NCBI GenBank assembly: GCA_965203535.1
Contig: OZ241897.1
Span: 1,364,001-1,428,000 of the forward strand
DNA: 64,000 nt
Source: JAJDTT01 sp022827025
Lineage (GTDB): Bacteria; Acidobacteriota; UBA6911; RPQK01; JAJDTT01
Direction of reading: 5' to 3'
Position 1 is the first letter of the stretch. Each line of letters opens with the position of its first letter. Below the pieces are notes generated by a model. That model was not told where the DNA came from and searched no databases. It worked only from the letters and a program-made list of their open reading frames with translations. Position numbers and translations under genes: made by a program. Positions 41,564-50,783 of this stretch are shown here, one piece after another.

Positions 41564-42268
41564 TCATCCTTTCGCCCCGCCGGAACTCGCGCCCGAAGCG
41601 AGCAAATCGGGCCTGCGATCCCGAGTACGTCTCAGAGCCTGTTCCTCCCGCCAGGAACGGATCTCTCCATGGTTCCCCGACAGCAGGACATCCGGGACCG
41701 CACGATCCCGGTATCTGGCCGGCCGGGTGTACTGAGGATAGTCCAACAACCCGTTGGCAAACGACTCCCGCTCCAATGAAGCGGGCTTGCCCACCACGCC
41801 CGGGACCATTCGCACGATCGCGTCCACCATCAGCAGGGCCGGCAGTTCACCCCCCGTGACCACAAAATCCCCCATCGAGATCTCTTCGTCCACCAGATCA
41901 TCCAACGCCCTCTGATCCACGCCCTCGTAACGTCCACAAATGAACGTCAGATGGGACTTCCGGGACAATTCCACCGCCTTCTCCTGCGTGAACCGGCGTC
42001 CCTGCGGACTCGGATAGACGACCCAGGGCTTCCGCTCACCCTGCCGGCAGCGCTCCACCGCGCGGAACAGGGGCTCGGGTTTGAGCACCATGCCCTCTCC
42101 GCCGCCGTAGGGCCGATCGTCCACCGTCCGGTGCCTGTCGGCCGCGAATTCCCGGAGGTCGACCAACTCCAGGCGAAACAACCCCTTTCGGATCGCCTGG
42201 TGCAGGATACCGTAATCGAAGAATCCCTGGCACATTCCCGGGAAAATGGTGATGACGTCTACCTGCAC
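41564..42268 (-). CDS. trmD: tRNA (guanine-N1)-methyltransferase
   Basis: A 234-residue SPOUT methyltransferase that modifies G37 of tRNAs and prevents frameshifting. The N-terminus IITIFPGMCQGFF, DDRPYGGGEGMVL, the trefoil-knot ICGRYEGVDQR and DFVVTGGELPALLMVDA are family marks. A GTG start is used. It belongs to the rimM-trmD-rplS operon. Confidence 0.95.
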   Translation of the reverse strand: MQVDVITIFPGMCQGFFDYGILHQAIRKGLFRLELVDLREFAADRHRTVDDRPYGGGEGMVLKPEPLFRAVERCRQGERKPWVVYPSPQGRRFTQEKAVELSRKSHLTFICGRYEGVDQRALDDLVDEEISMGDFVVTGGELPALLMVDAIVRMVPGVVGKPASLERESFANGLLDYPQYTRPARYRDRAVPDVLLSGNHGEIRSWREEQALRRTRDRRPDLLASGASSGGAKG

Positions 42269-42327
42269 TTCAGAAGGACCTCATGCCGGCCATCCCGGTG
42301 GTCCGCGGTGAATTGCGCTGCGAGTGG

Positions 42328-42834
42328 CTAAGCGAGTCCCGGGGGAAGATCCACCCGGATCACCCCTCGCTCCAAATCCACGTCCCGAATGAATGCCCGC
42401 GCCAAGGGGACCATCATTTCCCCATCGTCCCCGTCCCGGATCACCAGGTTCACGCCTTCGGACCCGGTGCGGAACAATTCGGCCACCACCCCCAGATTCT
42501 GTCCCCTCTGCTCGACTCTCAAACCCAGGAGATCAGACTCGTAAAACGCCCCTTCCGGGAGCGGCATGCGCTCCTCCAAGGGGATCTGGACCTCCCCCCC
42601 GATCAGCTCCCGGACCTGCTCGGGCCGTTCCCTGCCCCGGAACTTCAGCAGCACGCGGCCCTTGTGAAAACGAGCCGCCTCGATGACCTCCTGGTACCGC
42701 GCCCCGGGAAGGGCCACCCGGACGCCGACCGTCGAGGAGAATCGCTCAGGGAAGTCCGTCAGAAGCTCGGCGGAAACCTCACCACGAATTCCCCTCGCCT
42801 TGACGATGAGAGCTATGGCGATGAATTGACTCAA
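42328..42834 (-). CDS. rimM: 16S rRNA processing protein RimM
   Basis: A 168-residue RimM that assists 30S head maturation by binding S19. The N-terminal VKARGIRGEVSAELLTDFPERF and the PRC-barrel half with EGAFYESDLLGLRVE are typical. TTG 42834 directly abuts the TAG of the KH-protein gene upstream. trmD follows 59 bp downstream. Confidence 0.92.
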   Translation of the reverse strand: MSQFIAIALIVKARGIRGEVSAELLTDFPERFSSTVGVRVALPGARYQEVIEAARFHKGRVLLKFRGRERPEQVRELIGGEVQIPLEERMPLPEGAFYESDLLGLRVEQRGQNLGVVAELFRTGSEGVNLVIRDGDDGEMMVPLARAFIRDVDLERGVIRVDLPPGLA

Positions 42835-43065
42835 CTACTCGAGGATTTCCAGGACGAACCTTTTGCGCAACTTCATCCCGGCCGCACCCAACAACGTCCG
42901 AATGGCCCGGGCAGTTCGTCCCTGCCTGCCGATGACCTTGCCAAGATCATGCTGGGCGACCCTCAGTTCAAGCACGGTGGTCTGTTCCCCCACCACCTCG
43001 GTCACTCGAACTTCTTCCGGATCGTCGACCAGCGTCTTCGCGATCATCTCGACAAGCTCTCTCAT
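42835..43065 (-). CDS. KH-domain RNA-binding protein (KhpA-like)
   Basis: A 76-residue KH-domain protein. The GxxG-type loop is in HDLGKVIGRQGRTARAIRTLL, the KH RNA-binding motif. Such proteins lie between rpsP and rimM in many bacteria and pair with KhpB/Jag. The order here is the usual one. Confidence 0.9.
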   Translation of the reverse strand: MRELVEMIAKTLVDDPEEVRVTEVVGEQTTVLELRVAQHDLGKVIGRQGRTARAIRTLLGAAGMKLRKRFVLEILE

Positions 43066-43151
43066 AGTTGCCTCCCGGTTGCGGGACCGAGAACTCGTGG
43101 CCGGATGCCGCTACGGCATGCCCACGAAGCCGCTCGGGACCTTCACCTGCC

Positions 43152-43400
43152 TCATGGCTGCTCTTGCTGCCGCACCCTGTTGATCAGGCTGCTGACCGTA
43201 CCCGACGGCTGAGCACCCAGTTGCATCCAGTGGTCGATTCGCTCCAGGTTCAAGTTGAGGCGAATAGGTTTGAGAGCCGGATTGTAGTACCCCAAGATTT
43301 CGAGGAATCGCCCATCCCTCGGACTGCTGCGCTCGGCCACCACTACCCGATAGTGGGGATCCTTCTTGGCACCATGTCGACTTAACCGAATTCTCAACAA
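43152..43400 (-). CDS. rpsP: 30S ribosomal protein S16
   Basis: An 82-residue S16. The N-terminal LRIRLSRHGAKKDPHYRVVVAERSSPRDG (in two parts) and FLEILGYYNP are diagnostic. Two TTG codons stand in tandem at the start; TTG 43400 is chosen because GGAGG lies 7 nt upstream. It follows ffh, with an AGGGC/GCCCT hairpin in the 43-bp gap. Confidence 0.94.
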   Translation of the reverse strand: MLRIRLSRHGAKKDPHYRVVVAERSSPRDGRFLEILGYYNPALKPIRLNLNLERIDHWMQLGAQPSGTVSSLINRVRQQEQP

Positions 43401-43443
43401 TGAAATACCTCCAACAAAGCCCTTATTTTATCAAAAAGGGCGG

Positions 43444-44775
43444 TTAGACGGGGAAGTTGATGCGACCCCTTGACCGGCCCAGAAAGCCCCGCTTCATCCG
43501 CTTCATCATGGTTCGAGTCTGCAGATACTGTTTGAGCAGGCGATTGACGTCGGACACCCTCCGGCCGCTGCCCCGGGCGATTCGGCGGCGCCGGGAACCC
43601 TTGATGATCCTGGGATTTGCCCGCTCCAAGGGAGTCATGGAGTTGATGATGGCCTCCATGGCGTCCAGTTGCTTCTCTTCGACCTGGACCTTGCCCATCC
43701 CCTTGAACAGCCCTCCCTGCGGGAGCATGCCCAGAACCTGTTCCAGTGGTCCGAGCTTGCGGAGCTGCCTCACTTGGGCCCTGAAGTCGTCCAGGGTGAA
43801 CTCATCCCTCTGGATCTTCCGCAGCATCTCCCGGCTGTCTTGCGGGGTCACCGCCGCTTGAGCCTTCTCGATGAGGCGAAGGACGTCTCCCTGGCCCAAG
43901 ATCCGGCCGGCCATCCGCTCCGGATGAAAGGTCTCGAACGCTCCGTAGTCCTCGCCGGTGCCGATGAATTTGATGGGCTTGCCCGTGACGGTGCGGATCG
44001 AGAGCGCCGCCCCGCCGCGGGCGTCCCCATCCATCTTGGTGAGGACGACCCCGGACAGATCGAGCCGGTCTCCAAAGCTCTTGGCCGAGCGGACGGCGTC
44101 CTGACCCGTCATGGCATCGGCGACCAGAAGAATTTCGTGCGCCCCCGCCCCGGCCACGATCTCCTGCAACTCGGTCATAAGCTCGTCGTCCACGTGAAGG
44201 CGGCCGGCCGTGTCGACGAGCAGCGGGTCGAATGCCATAGTCGCGGCCCGCTTCCGCGCCGTTTGGGCCCGGCGAACCGGATCCCGGGTCGGCGGGTCCT
44301 CCACTTCGATCCCGATGGCGGAGCCCACGACCGAGAGTTGACGGATGGCCGCCGGGCGGCGAACGTCCGTCGACACCATCAGCGGCCGGCGGCCCTTGGC
44401 CTGAAGCCAGCGCGCCAGTTTCCCCGTCGTGGTCGTCTTGCCGCTCCCTTGCAGACCGACCAATACGATGACGGTCGGCCTTCGAACGCCCTTGATCAAC
44501 TCGGCCGTCTCCGATCCGAGGAGGCGGGTGAGCTCCTCGTTGACGATCTTCACGACCTGTTGGCCCGGGGTGAGGCTGCGCATCACTTCCTGTCCCACGG
44601 CCTTTTCCCTGATGCCGGAGATGAACGACTTGACCACGCCGAAGTGGACGTCGGCCTCCAGCAGGGCGATGCGGATCTGGCGCAGAGAGGCATTCAGGTG
44701 CGCCTTGGAGACGCGCCCCTCCCCCTTGAGATCCCTCATAATCTTCTGGAGCCGGGAGGAAAGGTTCTCGAACAT
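43444..44775 (-). CDS. ffh: Signal recognition particle protein Ffh
   Basis: A 443-residue SRP54-type GTPase that binds 4.5S RNA and signal sequences and delivers ribosomes to FtsY. The N domain ends near residue 95. The G domain carries GLQGSGKTTTTGKLARWL, STDVRRPAA, DTAGRLHVD and TKMDGDARGG. The Met-rich M domain contains GMLPQGGLFKGMGKV and the RNA-binding RRRRIARGSGR. It heads the ribosomal cluster on the minus strand and is divergent from selB. Confidence 0.97.
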   Translation of the reverse strand: MFENLSSRLQKIMRDLKGEGRVSKAHLNASLRQIRIALLEADVHFGVVKSFISGIREKAVGQEVMRSLTPGQQVVKIVNEELTRLLGSETAELIKGVRRPTVIVLVGLQGSGKTTTTGKLARWLQAKGRRPLMVSTDVRRPAAIRQLSVVGSAIGIEVEDPPTRDPVRRAQTARKRAATMAFDPLLVDTAGRLHVDDELMTELQEIVAGAGAHEILLVADAMTGQDAVRSAKSFGDRLDLSGVVLTKMDGDARGGAALSIRTVTGKPIKFIGTGEDYGAFETFHPERMAGRILGQGDVLRLIEKAQAAVTPQDSREMLRKIQRDEFTLDDFRAQVRQLRKLGPLEQVLGMLPQGGLFKGMGKVQVEEKQLDAMEAIINSMTPLERANPRIIKGSRRRRIARGSGRRVSDVNRLLKQYLQTRTMMKRMKRGFLGRSRGRINFPV

Positions 44776-44884
44776 GCCGTCAGCCTCGATTGGACGGACT
44801 CATTCTAACGCGCCTGTCAATAACCGGCGGAACCCTGCCGAATGCCGGCGCGGCTGCCACCGCGACTTGTTAGAGTCGCCGGGG

Positions 44885-46810
44885 ATGAGAGACTTTCTGG
44901 TCGGAACCGCCGGTCACATCGATCACGGCAAGACCACCCTCCTGAAAGCCTTGACGGGGATCGACGCCGACCGCCTGGAGGAGGAAAAGCGCCGCGGGAT
45001 CACCATCGACATCGGCTTTGCCCACATGTCCCTGGGTTCCTGCCGCATTGGGTTCGTCGATGTCCCGGGGCACGAAAGGCTGGTCAAGAACATGCTGGCG
45101 GGCATCGGCGGCATCGACCTGGCGCTGCTCATCGTCGCCGCCGACGAATCGATCATGCCGCAGACACGGGAGCACTTTCATATCTGCCGGCTGCTGGACA
45201 TTCCTGGAGGAATCGTCGTCCTCACCAAGTGTGATTCGGTGGAACCGGAACTTCTGAATCTGGTTCGGGAAGAGATTCGAGCGATGGCCCGGGGAAGCTT
45301 CCTCGAGAACAGTCCCGTCATCGCCGTGGACAGCATCTCGGGCAGCGGAGTGGACAGACTGAAACAGGCGCTGCTCGAGCAGGCGCGAGGATCGGATCGG
45401 AACCGTGGTGACCGGCAGGAAAGAGTGATCCGGCTGCCGGTGGACCGGGTCTTCACCAAGCGGGGATTCGGGACCGTGGTGACCGGCACCCTGACCTCGG
45501 GAGTCATCGGGAAGGGAGACGCCGTTGCCGTCTTTCCTTCCGGCAAGAGGGGCAAGGTCCGGCGCGTCGAGATCTTCAACCGCGAGGCCGCCGAGGCGGT
45601 GGCGGGACAGCGGACCGCATTGAACCTCTCGGGCCTGGGAAAGGACGACCTGAACCGGGGGATGGTCCTGTCCCGGCCCGGAGGTCTTCGTCCGACCCGT
45701 TCACTGGACGCCTCGATCAGGGTGCTGACGGACGCTCCGCGCCCGCTGAAACGCAGAACTCCGGTCCGGCTTCACCACGGAAGCGGAGAATGGCAGGGTC
45801 ATGTGTATCCACTGGAGGGGAAAGTCGTGGCGCCCGGGCAGCGCGCCATGGTTCAGTTGCGACTGGAGCGGCCCGCCATGTGCTGGATCGGAGACCGGTT
45901 CATCCTCCGGATGGACTCTCCGCCCGTCACCGTCGGAGGCGGGGTGGTGTTGGACGATCTTCCGCCCCGTCACCGTGTCCGGAATCTCCCCGGAGAGCTG
46001 TCGGCGTTGAAGGCGTTTCGTTCGGGACTGGAAGCGGGCAACCGCGACACGGACCGGATCCGGATCGAGTTCCTGGTTCGATCCAAAGGGGAGCTTGGGA
46101 TCGACATCGGCGAGTTGGCCGCCCGGACCGGCTCGCCGCGGAGGCGTTTGCTGGGGCACCTGCAGGACCATCCGGATATCGAGCTGGTGCCCCGGGAGCC
46201 GTCTCTGGCAGTGACGCGGGCAGCCCTGCGAAATCTGGAAGATTCGATGCTCTCCTACCTGGACGATTTCCACTCTCGAAACCGGCTGGCCGCGGGCGTC
46301 TCCAGGGAAGAGCTTCGGAACCGTTTCCTGAGGTCCTCCAGCATCGACTACTTCCAGTTCCTGCTGCGGCGGCTGGAGCGCCGCGGCATGATCCGCATCG
46401 ACCGGTCGATCGTCATGCGTCGAGGTTGGGAGCCGCGCCTGAACCCGGCGCAGGAGGCAGTGCGGCGGTCCGTTCTGGATGCTCTCCGGAGGAGCTTTCC
46501 ACGGCCTCCGACCCTGACGGAACTGAAGCGCCGGCTGCATCACCCGCCGTCCCGGACCGAAGAAGTCTGCTTCTTCCTGATCCAACAAGGCGACCTGGTC
46601 CGGGTCGGCGGGGAATTCGTCCTGACCCCGTCCCAAATCGACCGCCTCAAGAACGAACTCAAGTTCCAGTTCCCGCCCGGACAATCGTTCTCGGTCCCCC
46701 AGTTCAAGGACTCCCTCGGGATCAGCCGAAAATACGCCATCCCCTTCCTGGAGCACCTGGATCGAGAGGGAGTCACCCGGCGCCAGGGTGACGGAAGAGT
46801 CGTTCTCTGA
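44885..46810 (+). CDS. selB: Selenocysteine-specific elongation factor SelB
   Basis: A 641-residue GTPase that delivers selenocysteinyl-tRNA to UGA codons marked by a SECIS element. The G1 motif GHIDHGKT is at 10-17, followed by RRGITIDIGFA (switch I), DVPGHE and TKCD (114-117). Beta-barrel domains II and III follow, with TKRGFGTVVTGTL. The C-terminal 250 residues contain the four winged helices that bind the mRNA hairpin. ATG 44885 is used. No selA, selC or selD is in the window, but the gene implies that this organism makes selenoproteins. Confidence 0.94.
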   Translation: MRDFLVGTAGHIDHGKTTLLKALTGIDADRLEEEKRRGITIDIGFAHMSLGSCRIGFVDVPGHERLVKNMLAGIGGIDLALLIVAADESIMPQTREHFHICRLLDIPGGIVVLTKCDSVEPELLNLVREEIRAMARGSFLENSPVIAVDSISGSGVDRLKQALLEQARGSDRNRGDRQERVIRLPVDRVFTKRGFGTVVTGTLTSGVIGKGDAVAVFPSGKRGKVRRVEIFNREAAEAVAGQRTALNLSGLGKDDLNRGMVLSRPGGLRPTRSLDASIRVLTDAPRPLKRRTPVRLHHGSGEWQGHVYPLEGKVVAPGQRAMVQLRLERPAMCWIGDRFILRMDSPPVTVGGGVVLDDLPPRHRVRNLPGELSALKAFRSGLEAGNRDTDRIRIEFLVRSKGELGIDIGELAARTGSPRRRLLGHLQDHPDIELVPREPSLAVTRAALRNLEDSMLSYLDDFHSRNRLAAGVSREELRNRFLRSSSIDYFQFLLRRLERRGMIRIDRSIVMRRGWEPRLNPAQEAVRRSVLDALRRSFPRPPTLTELKRRLHHPPSRTEEVCFFLIQQGDLVRVGGEFVLTPSQIDRLKNELKFQFPPGQSFSVPQFKDSLGISRKYAIPFLEHLDREGVTRRQGDGRVVL

Positions 46811-46991
46811 GACAGGGCTTCATTTGCGTCCGCAAAGGGATTCAGGGGATCGGCGACATCAATCCCGCCGGGTCCGACCGGCGCAATCCCGTCGCCGGAG
46901 TGACGACTACCCGAATCGATTGAACCTGGAACCCCTCCGGGATAGCCTGGACCGCGAAAAGGGGCGGCCATTCGTCACCGGAGGATCGGAC

Positions 46992-48473
46992 ATGAGAACA
47001 GGCAGGTTGGCGGCAGCGGCGGTTTCGCTGGGACTTTCACTGGCGGAGGCTTGGCCCGCCGAGCAGAACGAACCCGGAGGGCCGATCGAAATCGGTTCCC
47101 GCCTGGAACTGTTCGTCGACGACTTCCTCGTCGAATCCACGGACGGGCTGGAACTTCGACTCCACAGCCCCCGGTCCGCCGGGAAAATCGTGGTCTTCGA
47201 CCGGCCCTGGGAAGGCACCACCAGCGTCTATCACACCGTCTTCAAGGACGGAGACGGGTACCGCCTCTACTACCGGGGAAGCAGCTCCCCGGACTATGCC
47301 GACAAGGCCCAGTTGAGTCCGGGGGAAAAGCTCGTCCCGGACCATGAATCGGTGACCTGCCTGCTGGAGAGCCGGGACGGGATCGAGTGGACCCGGCCCT
47401 CTCTGGGCCTGGTCGAGTTCCAGGGATCCACCGACAACAACATCGTCTGGAAAGGTATGGCCTCCTGCTGCTTCGCGCCGTTCAAGGACGACAACCCCGA
47501 TGCTCCCCCCGGGGAACGCTACAAGGCGTTGGGCAACGCGGGACCCGGATGGCCCAATCACGTCCTGAAGGCGTTCGTCTCGGCGGATGGAAAGCGGTGG
47601 CGTCTGGCCAGCGAGGAGGCGGCCATCAGCGACGGCAAGTTCGACTCCCTGAACGTCCCCTTCTGGGACCCGGTCCGCCGCCGATACGCGGCCGTCTACC
47701 GCGATTCCGACGGAGTCCGCAGCGTCAAGTACGCCACCTCCAGGGACTTTCTCAATTGGACTCCGGGAACCTGGGCTGACTACGGCGGCACTCCCCGCGA
47801 GCACCTTTACACGAACGGCACACACCCCTATTTTCGCGCGCCCCACATCCTGATCGCGCTCCCCAAGAGGTTCGTCCCCTGGAGGACCTACCATTCCACC
47901 ATGCCCACGGCGGGAGTCTCGGAAGCGGTCTTCATGAGCAGCCGCGACGGCATTCACTGGGACCGGCGCTTCATGGAGGCCTTCATCCGCCCGGGCCGGG
48001 ATCCCCGGAACTGGGTTCACCGGACCAATATGCCCTCCGCCGGCGTGGTCCCCACTGCCGATGACGAGATGTCCCTCTACGTGTCGCGCCACTACACCTT
48101 TCCCAGCGCCCACCTGGAGCGGATGGTGCTGAGGACCGACGGCTTCGTCTCCATCCACGCGAGCCATGAGGGAGGAGAATGGGTCAGTCGTCCCCTGGTC
48201 TTCGCAGGCGGCAATCTGGTCCTGAACTTCGCCACCTCTGCGGCCGGCAGCATACGCCTGGAGCTGCAGGACACGGAGGGCCGTCCCCTCCCCGGGTTCG
48301 CCCTGGAGGAGTCACCCCTGATCTGGGGAGATGAGATCGAACACACGGTGAGATGGAAACGGAGTCACGTCCAGGCGGCCTCGGACCAGCCCCTGAAAAG
48401 GATCGCCGGCAAACCGGTTCGACTGAGGTTCGTCATGAAGGACGCGGACCTCTACTCTCTCAGGTTCAGGTAG
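46992..48473 (+). CDS. Secreted beta-propeller protein, glycosidase-like
   Basis: A 493-residue protein with a signal peptide (RLAAAAVSLGLSLAEAWPA). The segment SRLELFVDDFLVESTDGLEL is a mark of a family common in Planctomycetes and Acidobacteria, whose body resembles the GH32/GH43-type five-bladed propeller. Repeated blade motifs include LLESRDGIEW, FVSADGKRW, YATSRDFLNW and MSSRDGIHWD. ATG 46992 is chosen for its GGAGG. Catalytic residues cannot be assigned, so substrate and activity are unknown. A metallopeptidase gene follows after 11 nt. Confidence 0.75.
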   Translation: MRTGRLAAAAVSLGLSLAEAWPAEQNEPGGPIEIGSRLELFVDDFLVESTDGLELRLHSPRSAGKIVVFDRPWEGTTSVYHTVFKDGDGYRLYYRGSSSPDYADKAQLSPGEKLVPDHESVTCLLESRDGIEWTRPSLGLVEFQGSTDNNIVWKGMASCCFAPFKDDNPDAPPGERYKALGNAGPGWPNHVLKAFVSADGKRWRLASEEAAISDGKFDSLNVPFWDPVRRRYAAVYRDSDGVRSVKYATSRDFLNWTPGTWADYGGTPREHLYTNGTHPYFRAPHILIALPKRFVPWRTYHSTMPTAGVSEAVFMSSRDGIHWDRRFMEAFIRPGRDPRNWVHRTNMPSAGVVPTADDEMSLYVSRHYTFPSAHLERMVLRTDGFVSIHASHEGGEWVSRPLVFAGGNLVLNFATSAAGSIRLELQDTEGRPLPGFALEESPLIWGDEIEHTVRWKRSHVQAASDQPLKRIAGKPVRLRFVMKDADLYSLRFR

Positions 48474-48484
48474 CTGGAGTTCCG

Positions 48485-49801
48485 GTGAAGGCGAGGAACA
48501 CGGACAGCCGCCGTCTCTTCAGCCGGCTGCTGGCGGGGATTCTGGCAGTAGGTTGCCTGGGCGCCGCCGCCAACTTCCCACGGATCGCCCGGCCGGAGGA
48601 ACCCGCAACTTCCGGCTCGGCCGCGGACGAGTTGCGCCGATCCACCGACACGGTCCTGTCCCGGGTCAGCGCACTCCGCAACCTTCCCGCCACAGGCCCC
48701 GTCGACATCGGACTCCGAAGCCGCGAGGAGATCCGCCGCTACATCCTCGCCCGCATGGCTGAAGAGTATCCGCCCGAGGAACTCGAGCTCGACCGCCGCC
48801 TTCTGGTGAAGCTGGGCCTGATTCCGGACTCTCTCGACTATCCCGGGACCTTGGTGCTCCTGCTCACGGAGCAGGTGGCCGGATACTACGACCCCAAGAC
48901 CCGGACCCTGTACGTCGCCGACTGGGTGCCGGTCCGGGAACAGCTCCCGGTGATGGCCCATGAGCTGGCCCACGCGCTCCAGGACCAGCACTTCGACCTC
49001 GACCGGCTGCTGGACGGGGTGGAAGGAAACGAGGACGCCACCCAGGCCCGCGTCGCCGTGGTGGAGGGGGAGGGACTGGGGCTGATGCTGGAATACATTC
49101 TGCAGCCCCTGGGGCAGAGCTTCCTGGACATTCCGGACCTGGTGCAGATGCAGAAGGACCAGATGGAGCACGCCCGCCAAAGCTACGACGTCTTCCGGAA
49201 GGTTCCCCCCTTTATCCAGGAAGCGCTGCTCTTTCCCTACGTCCAGGGGGCGCGATTCCTGCAACACTACGTCAGGCGCCACGGATGGCCGGGCGTGGAC
49301 CGCCTCTACGCCGACCTGCCCCGGTCCACGGAACAGATTCTCCATCCGGAAAAGTACGAGTCCCCGAAGGACGAGCCGACTCACGTGGCCCCCCCGCCGC
49401 TTCCCGCCGGCCTCGGGGGGAGCTGGGAACGGATCTACCGGAACGTCCTGGGAGAATTCATGCTCCGGCTGATCCTGGACCAGTTTCTGGAAGCGGGTCC
49501 GGCCCGGGACGCCGCCGCCGGCTGGGACGGCGACTCGGTCCAGCTCTTTGAAGGCGCCGAAGGAGAGTTGGCGCTCTGGATCCGTTCCGTCTGGGACAGC
49601 GAGCAGGACGCCGTCGAGTTCGTCGAAGCCTACGACAACCTCATCCGGCTCAAATACGGTCCGGCCGAGCCGGAGGTCCCGGACGGGGCGCCGGCGCGCC
49701 GGCTCTGGAGAACGGAAACCGACATCCTGATACTGGAGCGGGCCGGCCGCCGAGTCGACCTGCTGGAAGCGGCCTTGCAGGGCCGAAGCGGCCCTCCCTG
49801 A
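48485..49801 (+). CDS. Secreted HExxH-type metallopeptidase-like protein
   Basis: A 438-residue exported protein with an N-terminal membrane/signal segment (LLAGILAVGCLGAAAN). The zinc-binding signature is MAHELAHALQDQHFDL, a gluzincin/DUF-type HExxH, near residue 160. A second conserved acidic region lies about 20 residues later (EGNEDATQARVAVVEGE) and probably supplies the third ligand. GTG 48485 has a TGGAG site close upstream. It shares an operon with the preceding propeller protein. Substrate unknown. Confidence 0.8.
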   Translation: MKARNTDSRRLFSRLLAGILAVGCLGAAANFPRIARPEEPATSGSAADELRRSTDTVLSRVSALRNLPATGPVDIGLRSREEIRRYILARMAEEYPPEELELDRRLLVKLGLIPDSLDYPGTLVLLLTEQVAGYYDPKTRTLYVADWVPVREQLPVMAHELAHALQDQHFDLDRLLDGVEGNEDATQARVAVVEGEGLGLMLEYILQPLGQSFLDIPDLVQMQKDQMEHARQSYDVFRKVPPFIQEALLFPYVQGARFLQHYVRRHGWPGVDRLYADLPRSTEQILHPEKYESPKDEPTHVAPPPLPAGLGGSWERIYRNVLGEFMLRLILDQFLEAGPARDAAAGWDGDSVQLFEGAEGELALWIRSVWDSEQDAVEFVEAYDNLIRLKYGPAEPEVPDGAPARRLWRTETDILILERAGRRVDLLEAALQGRSGPP

Positions 49802-49813
49802 GCGGCCGGCGAT

Positions 49814-49843
49814 TTGACAGTGCGGGAGCATGAGGATTAAGAT
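49814..49843 (+). promoter_or_regulatory. Promoter of the tatA-like gene
   Basis: TTGACA (49814-49819), an 18-bp spacer and TAAGAT (49838-49843) lie 46 bp upstream of the tatA-like ATG. The same -10 hexamer occurs before nuoJ. Confidence 0.5.
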
Positions 49844-49888
49844 CCGGTCATCGAGTCTTGATTTTGGATATCTGAGAGGTCACTGGCA

Positions 49889-50059
49889 ATGGGTGGTTTG
49901 GGCGTTTCGGAACTCGTCATCATTCTCATTATCGTGGTCGTGATCTTCGGCGCCAGCCGCCTTCCCCAACTGGGGAAGGGACTGGGTCAGGGAATCCGGA
50001 ATTTCAAGGATTCCATGAGGGTCTCCCAGGAAAAGGGGATCGAGAAAAAAACCGAATAG
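49889..50059 (+). CDS. tatA: Sec-independent translocase protein TatA/TatE-like
   Basis: A 56-residue protein, too short for the usual 60-residue cut-off. It has the TatA layout: a short N-terminus, one membrane helix (SELVIILIIVVVIFGASRLP, whose final FG and RLP are the conserved hinge), then an amphipathic helix (LGKGLGQGIRNFKDSM) and a charged tail. GAGAGG lies about 9 nt before the ATG. TatA forms the pore of the twin-arginine translocase; tatB and tatC are not in the window. Confidence 0.9.
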   Translation: MGGLGVSELVIILIIVVVIFGASRLPQLGKGLGQGIRNFKDSMRVSQEKGIEKKTE

Positions 50060-50119
50060 TTCCGGCGTCCCGCTCCGTCCCCGGCCCGCGACCCCGCATC
50101 CGATCCCGGTTTTCCCGTT

Positions 50120-50437
50120 CTAACCGGTTTCAGCAACGACCCAGTCCAGGTAGGGCCTGCTTCCCTCCTGAACCGGCCAGCTAAGGATTTCCGGAACATC
50201 GTAGGGGTGGAGTTCCCCGATCCGATCCATCAATTCCCGCAGCCGGCCGTCCCGGGTCTTGATCACCAGCAGGAGCTCGGCGTCCTCCTCGATCCGGCCC
50301 TCCCACTTGTAAACGGAGGTCACGTTCTCGATAATGTTCACGCAGGCGGCGAGACGGTCCTCAACCAGCCTCCGGGCCAGTTTTCGGGCGGCGTCGGCGC
50401 TGTCGATGGTGCAAAAGACGATTCGGACCGGTGTCAT
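50120..50437 (-). CDS. cutA: Divalent cation tolerance protein CutA
   Basis: A 105-residue trimeric CutA1 protein. IVFCTIDSADAARKLARRLVED, AACVNIIENVTSVYKWEG and ELLLVIKTRD are the family landmarks, and PYDVPEILSWPV the conserved C-terminal part. A strong AGGAGGAG lies before its ATG. It is divergent from the ftsB-like gene with 13 bp between the start codons. Confidence 0.95.
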   Translation of the reverse strand: MTPVRIVFCTIDSADAARKLARRLVEDRLAACVNIIENVTSVYKWEGRIEEDAELLLVIKTRDGRLRELMDRIGELHPYDVPEILSWPVQEGSRPYLDWVVAETG

Positions 50438-50450
50438 AGGCTCCTCCTCT

Positions 50451-50783
50451 ATGGCTATCAGTCACAAGGCACGACGGGAAACCTTCTGGATCCTGCTCCT
50501 GGCGTCCTGCTTCTTCCTCACCTACATCCTGATCTTCGCCGAAGGCGGCTACCTGGAGTTCCGCAAGACCCGGGGCGAGTTGCAGCAGCTCCTGATGGAG
50601 AACCAGGATCTGCGCCAACAGCAGCAACTCTACCGGGAGAAGATCCGGAAGCTGCGCGAAGACCCCGACGAAGTCGAACGGATCGCCCGGGATCGCCACG
50701 GCTACGCCAAGCCGGGCGACATCATCGTCAACCTGCCCGGACGGACCGATTCGCCTTCAGGCCGCGATCCAGGAAGTCGATAA
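50451..50783 (+). CDS. FtsB/DivIC-family septum protein
   Basis: A 110-residue single-pass membrane protein. A basic N-terminus and a hydrophobic helix (FWILLLASCFFLTYILIF) are followed by a coiled coil (ELQQLLMENQDLRQQQQLYREKI) and the conserved end ERIARDRHGYAKPGD, typical of FtsB/DivIC. These proteins bridge FtsL and FtsQ in the division complex. ATG 50451 is used; the longer frame is antisense to cutA. The 3' end overlaps the end of the convergent dsbD by 56 bp. Confidence 0.85.
   Translation: MAISHKARRETFWILLLASCFFLTYILIFAEGGYLEFRKTRGELQQLLMENQDLRQQQQLYREKIRKLREDPDEVERIARDRHGYAKPGDIIVNLPGRTDSPSGRDPGSR

Noticed and set aside
46811..46991. A tRNA-Sec gene after selB
   Set aside because: No UCA anticodon loop, long variable arm or T-loop consensus is visible in this gap.
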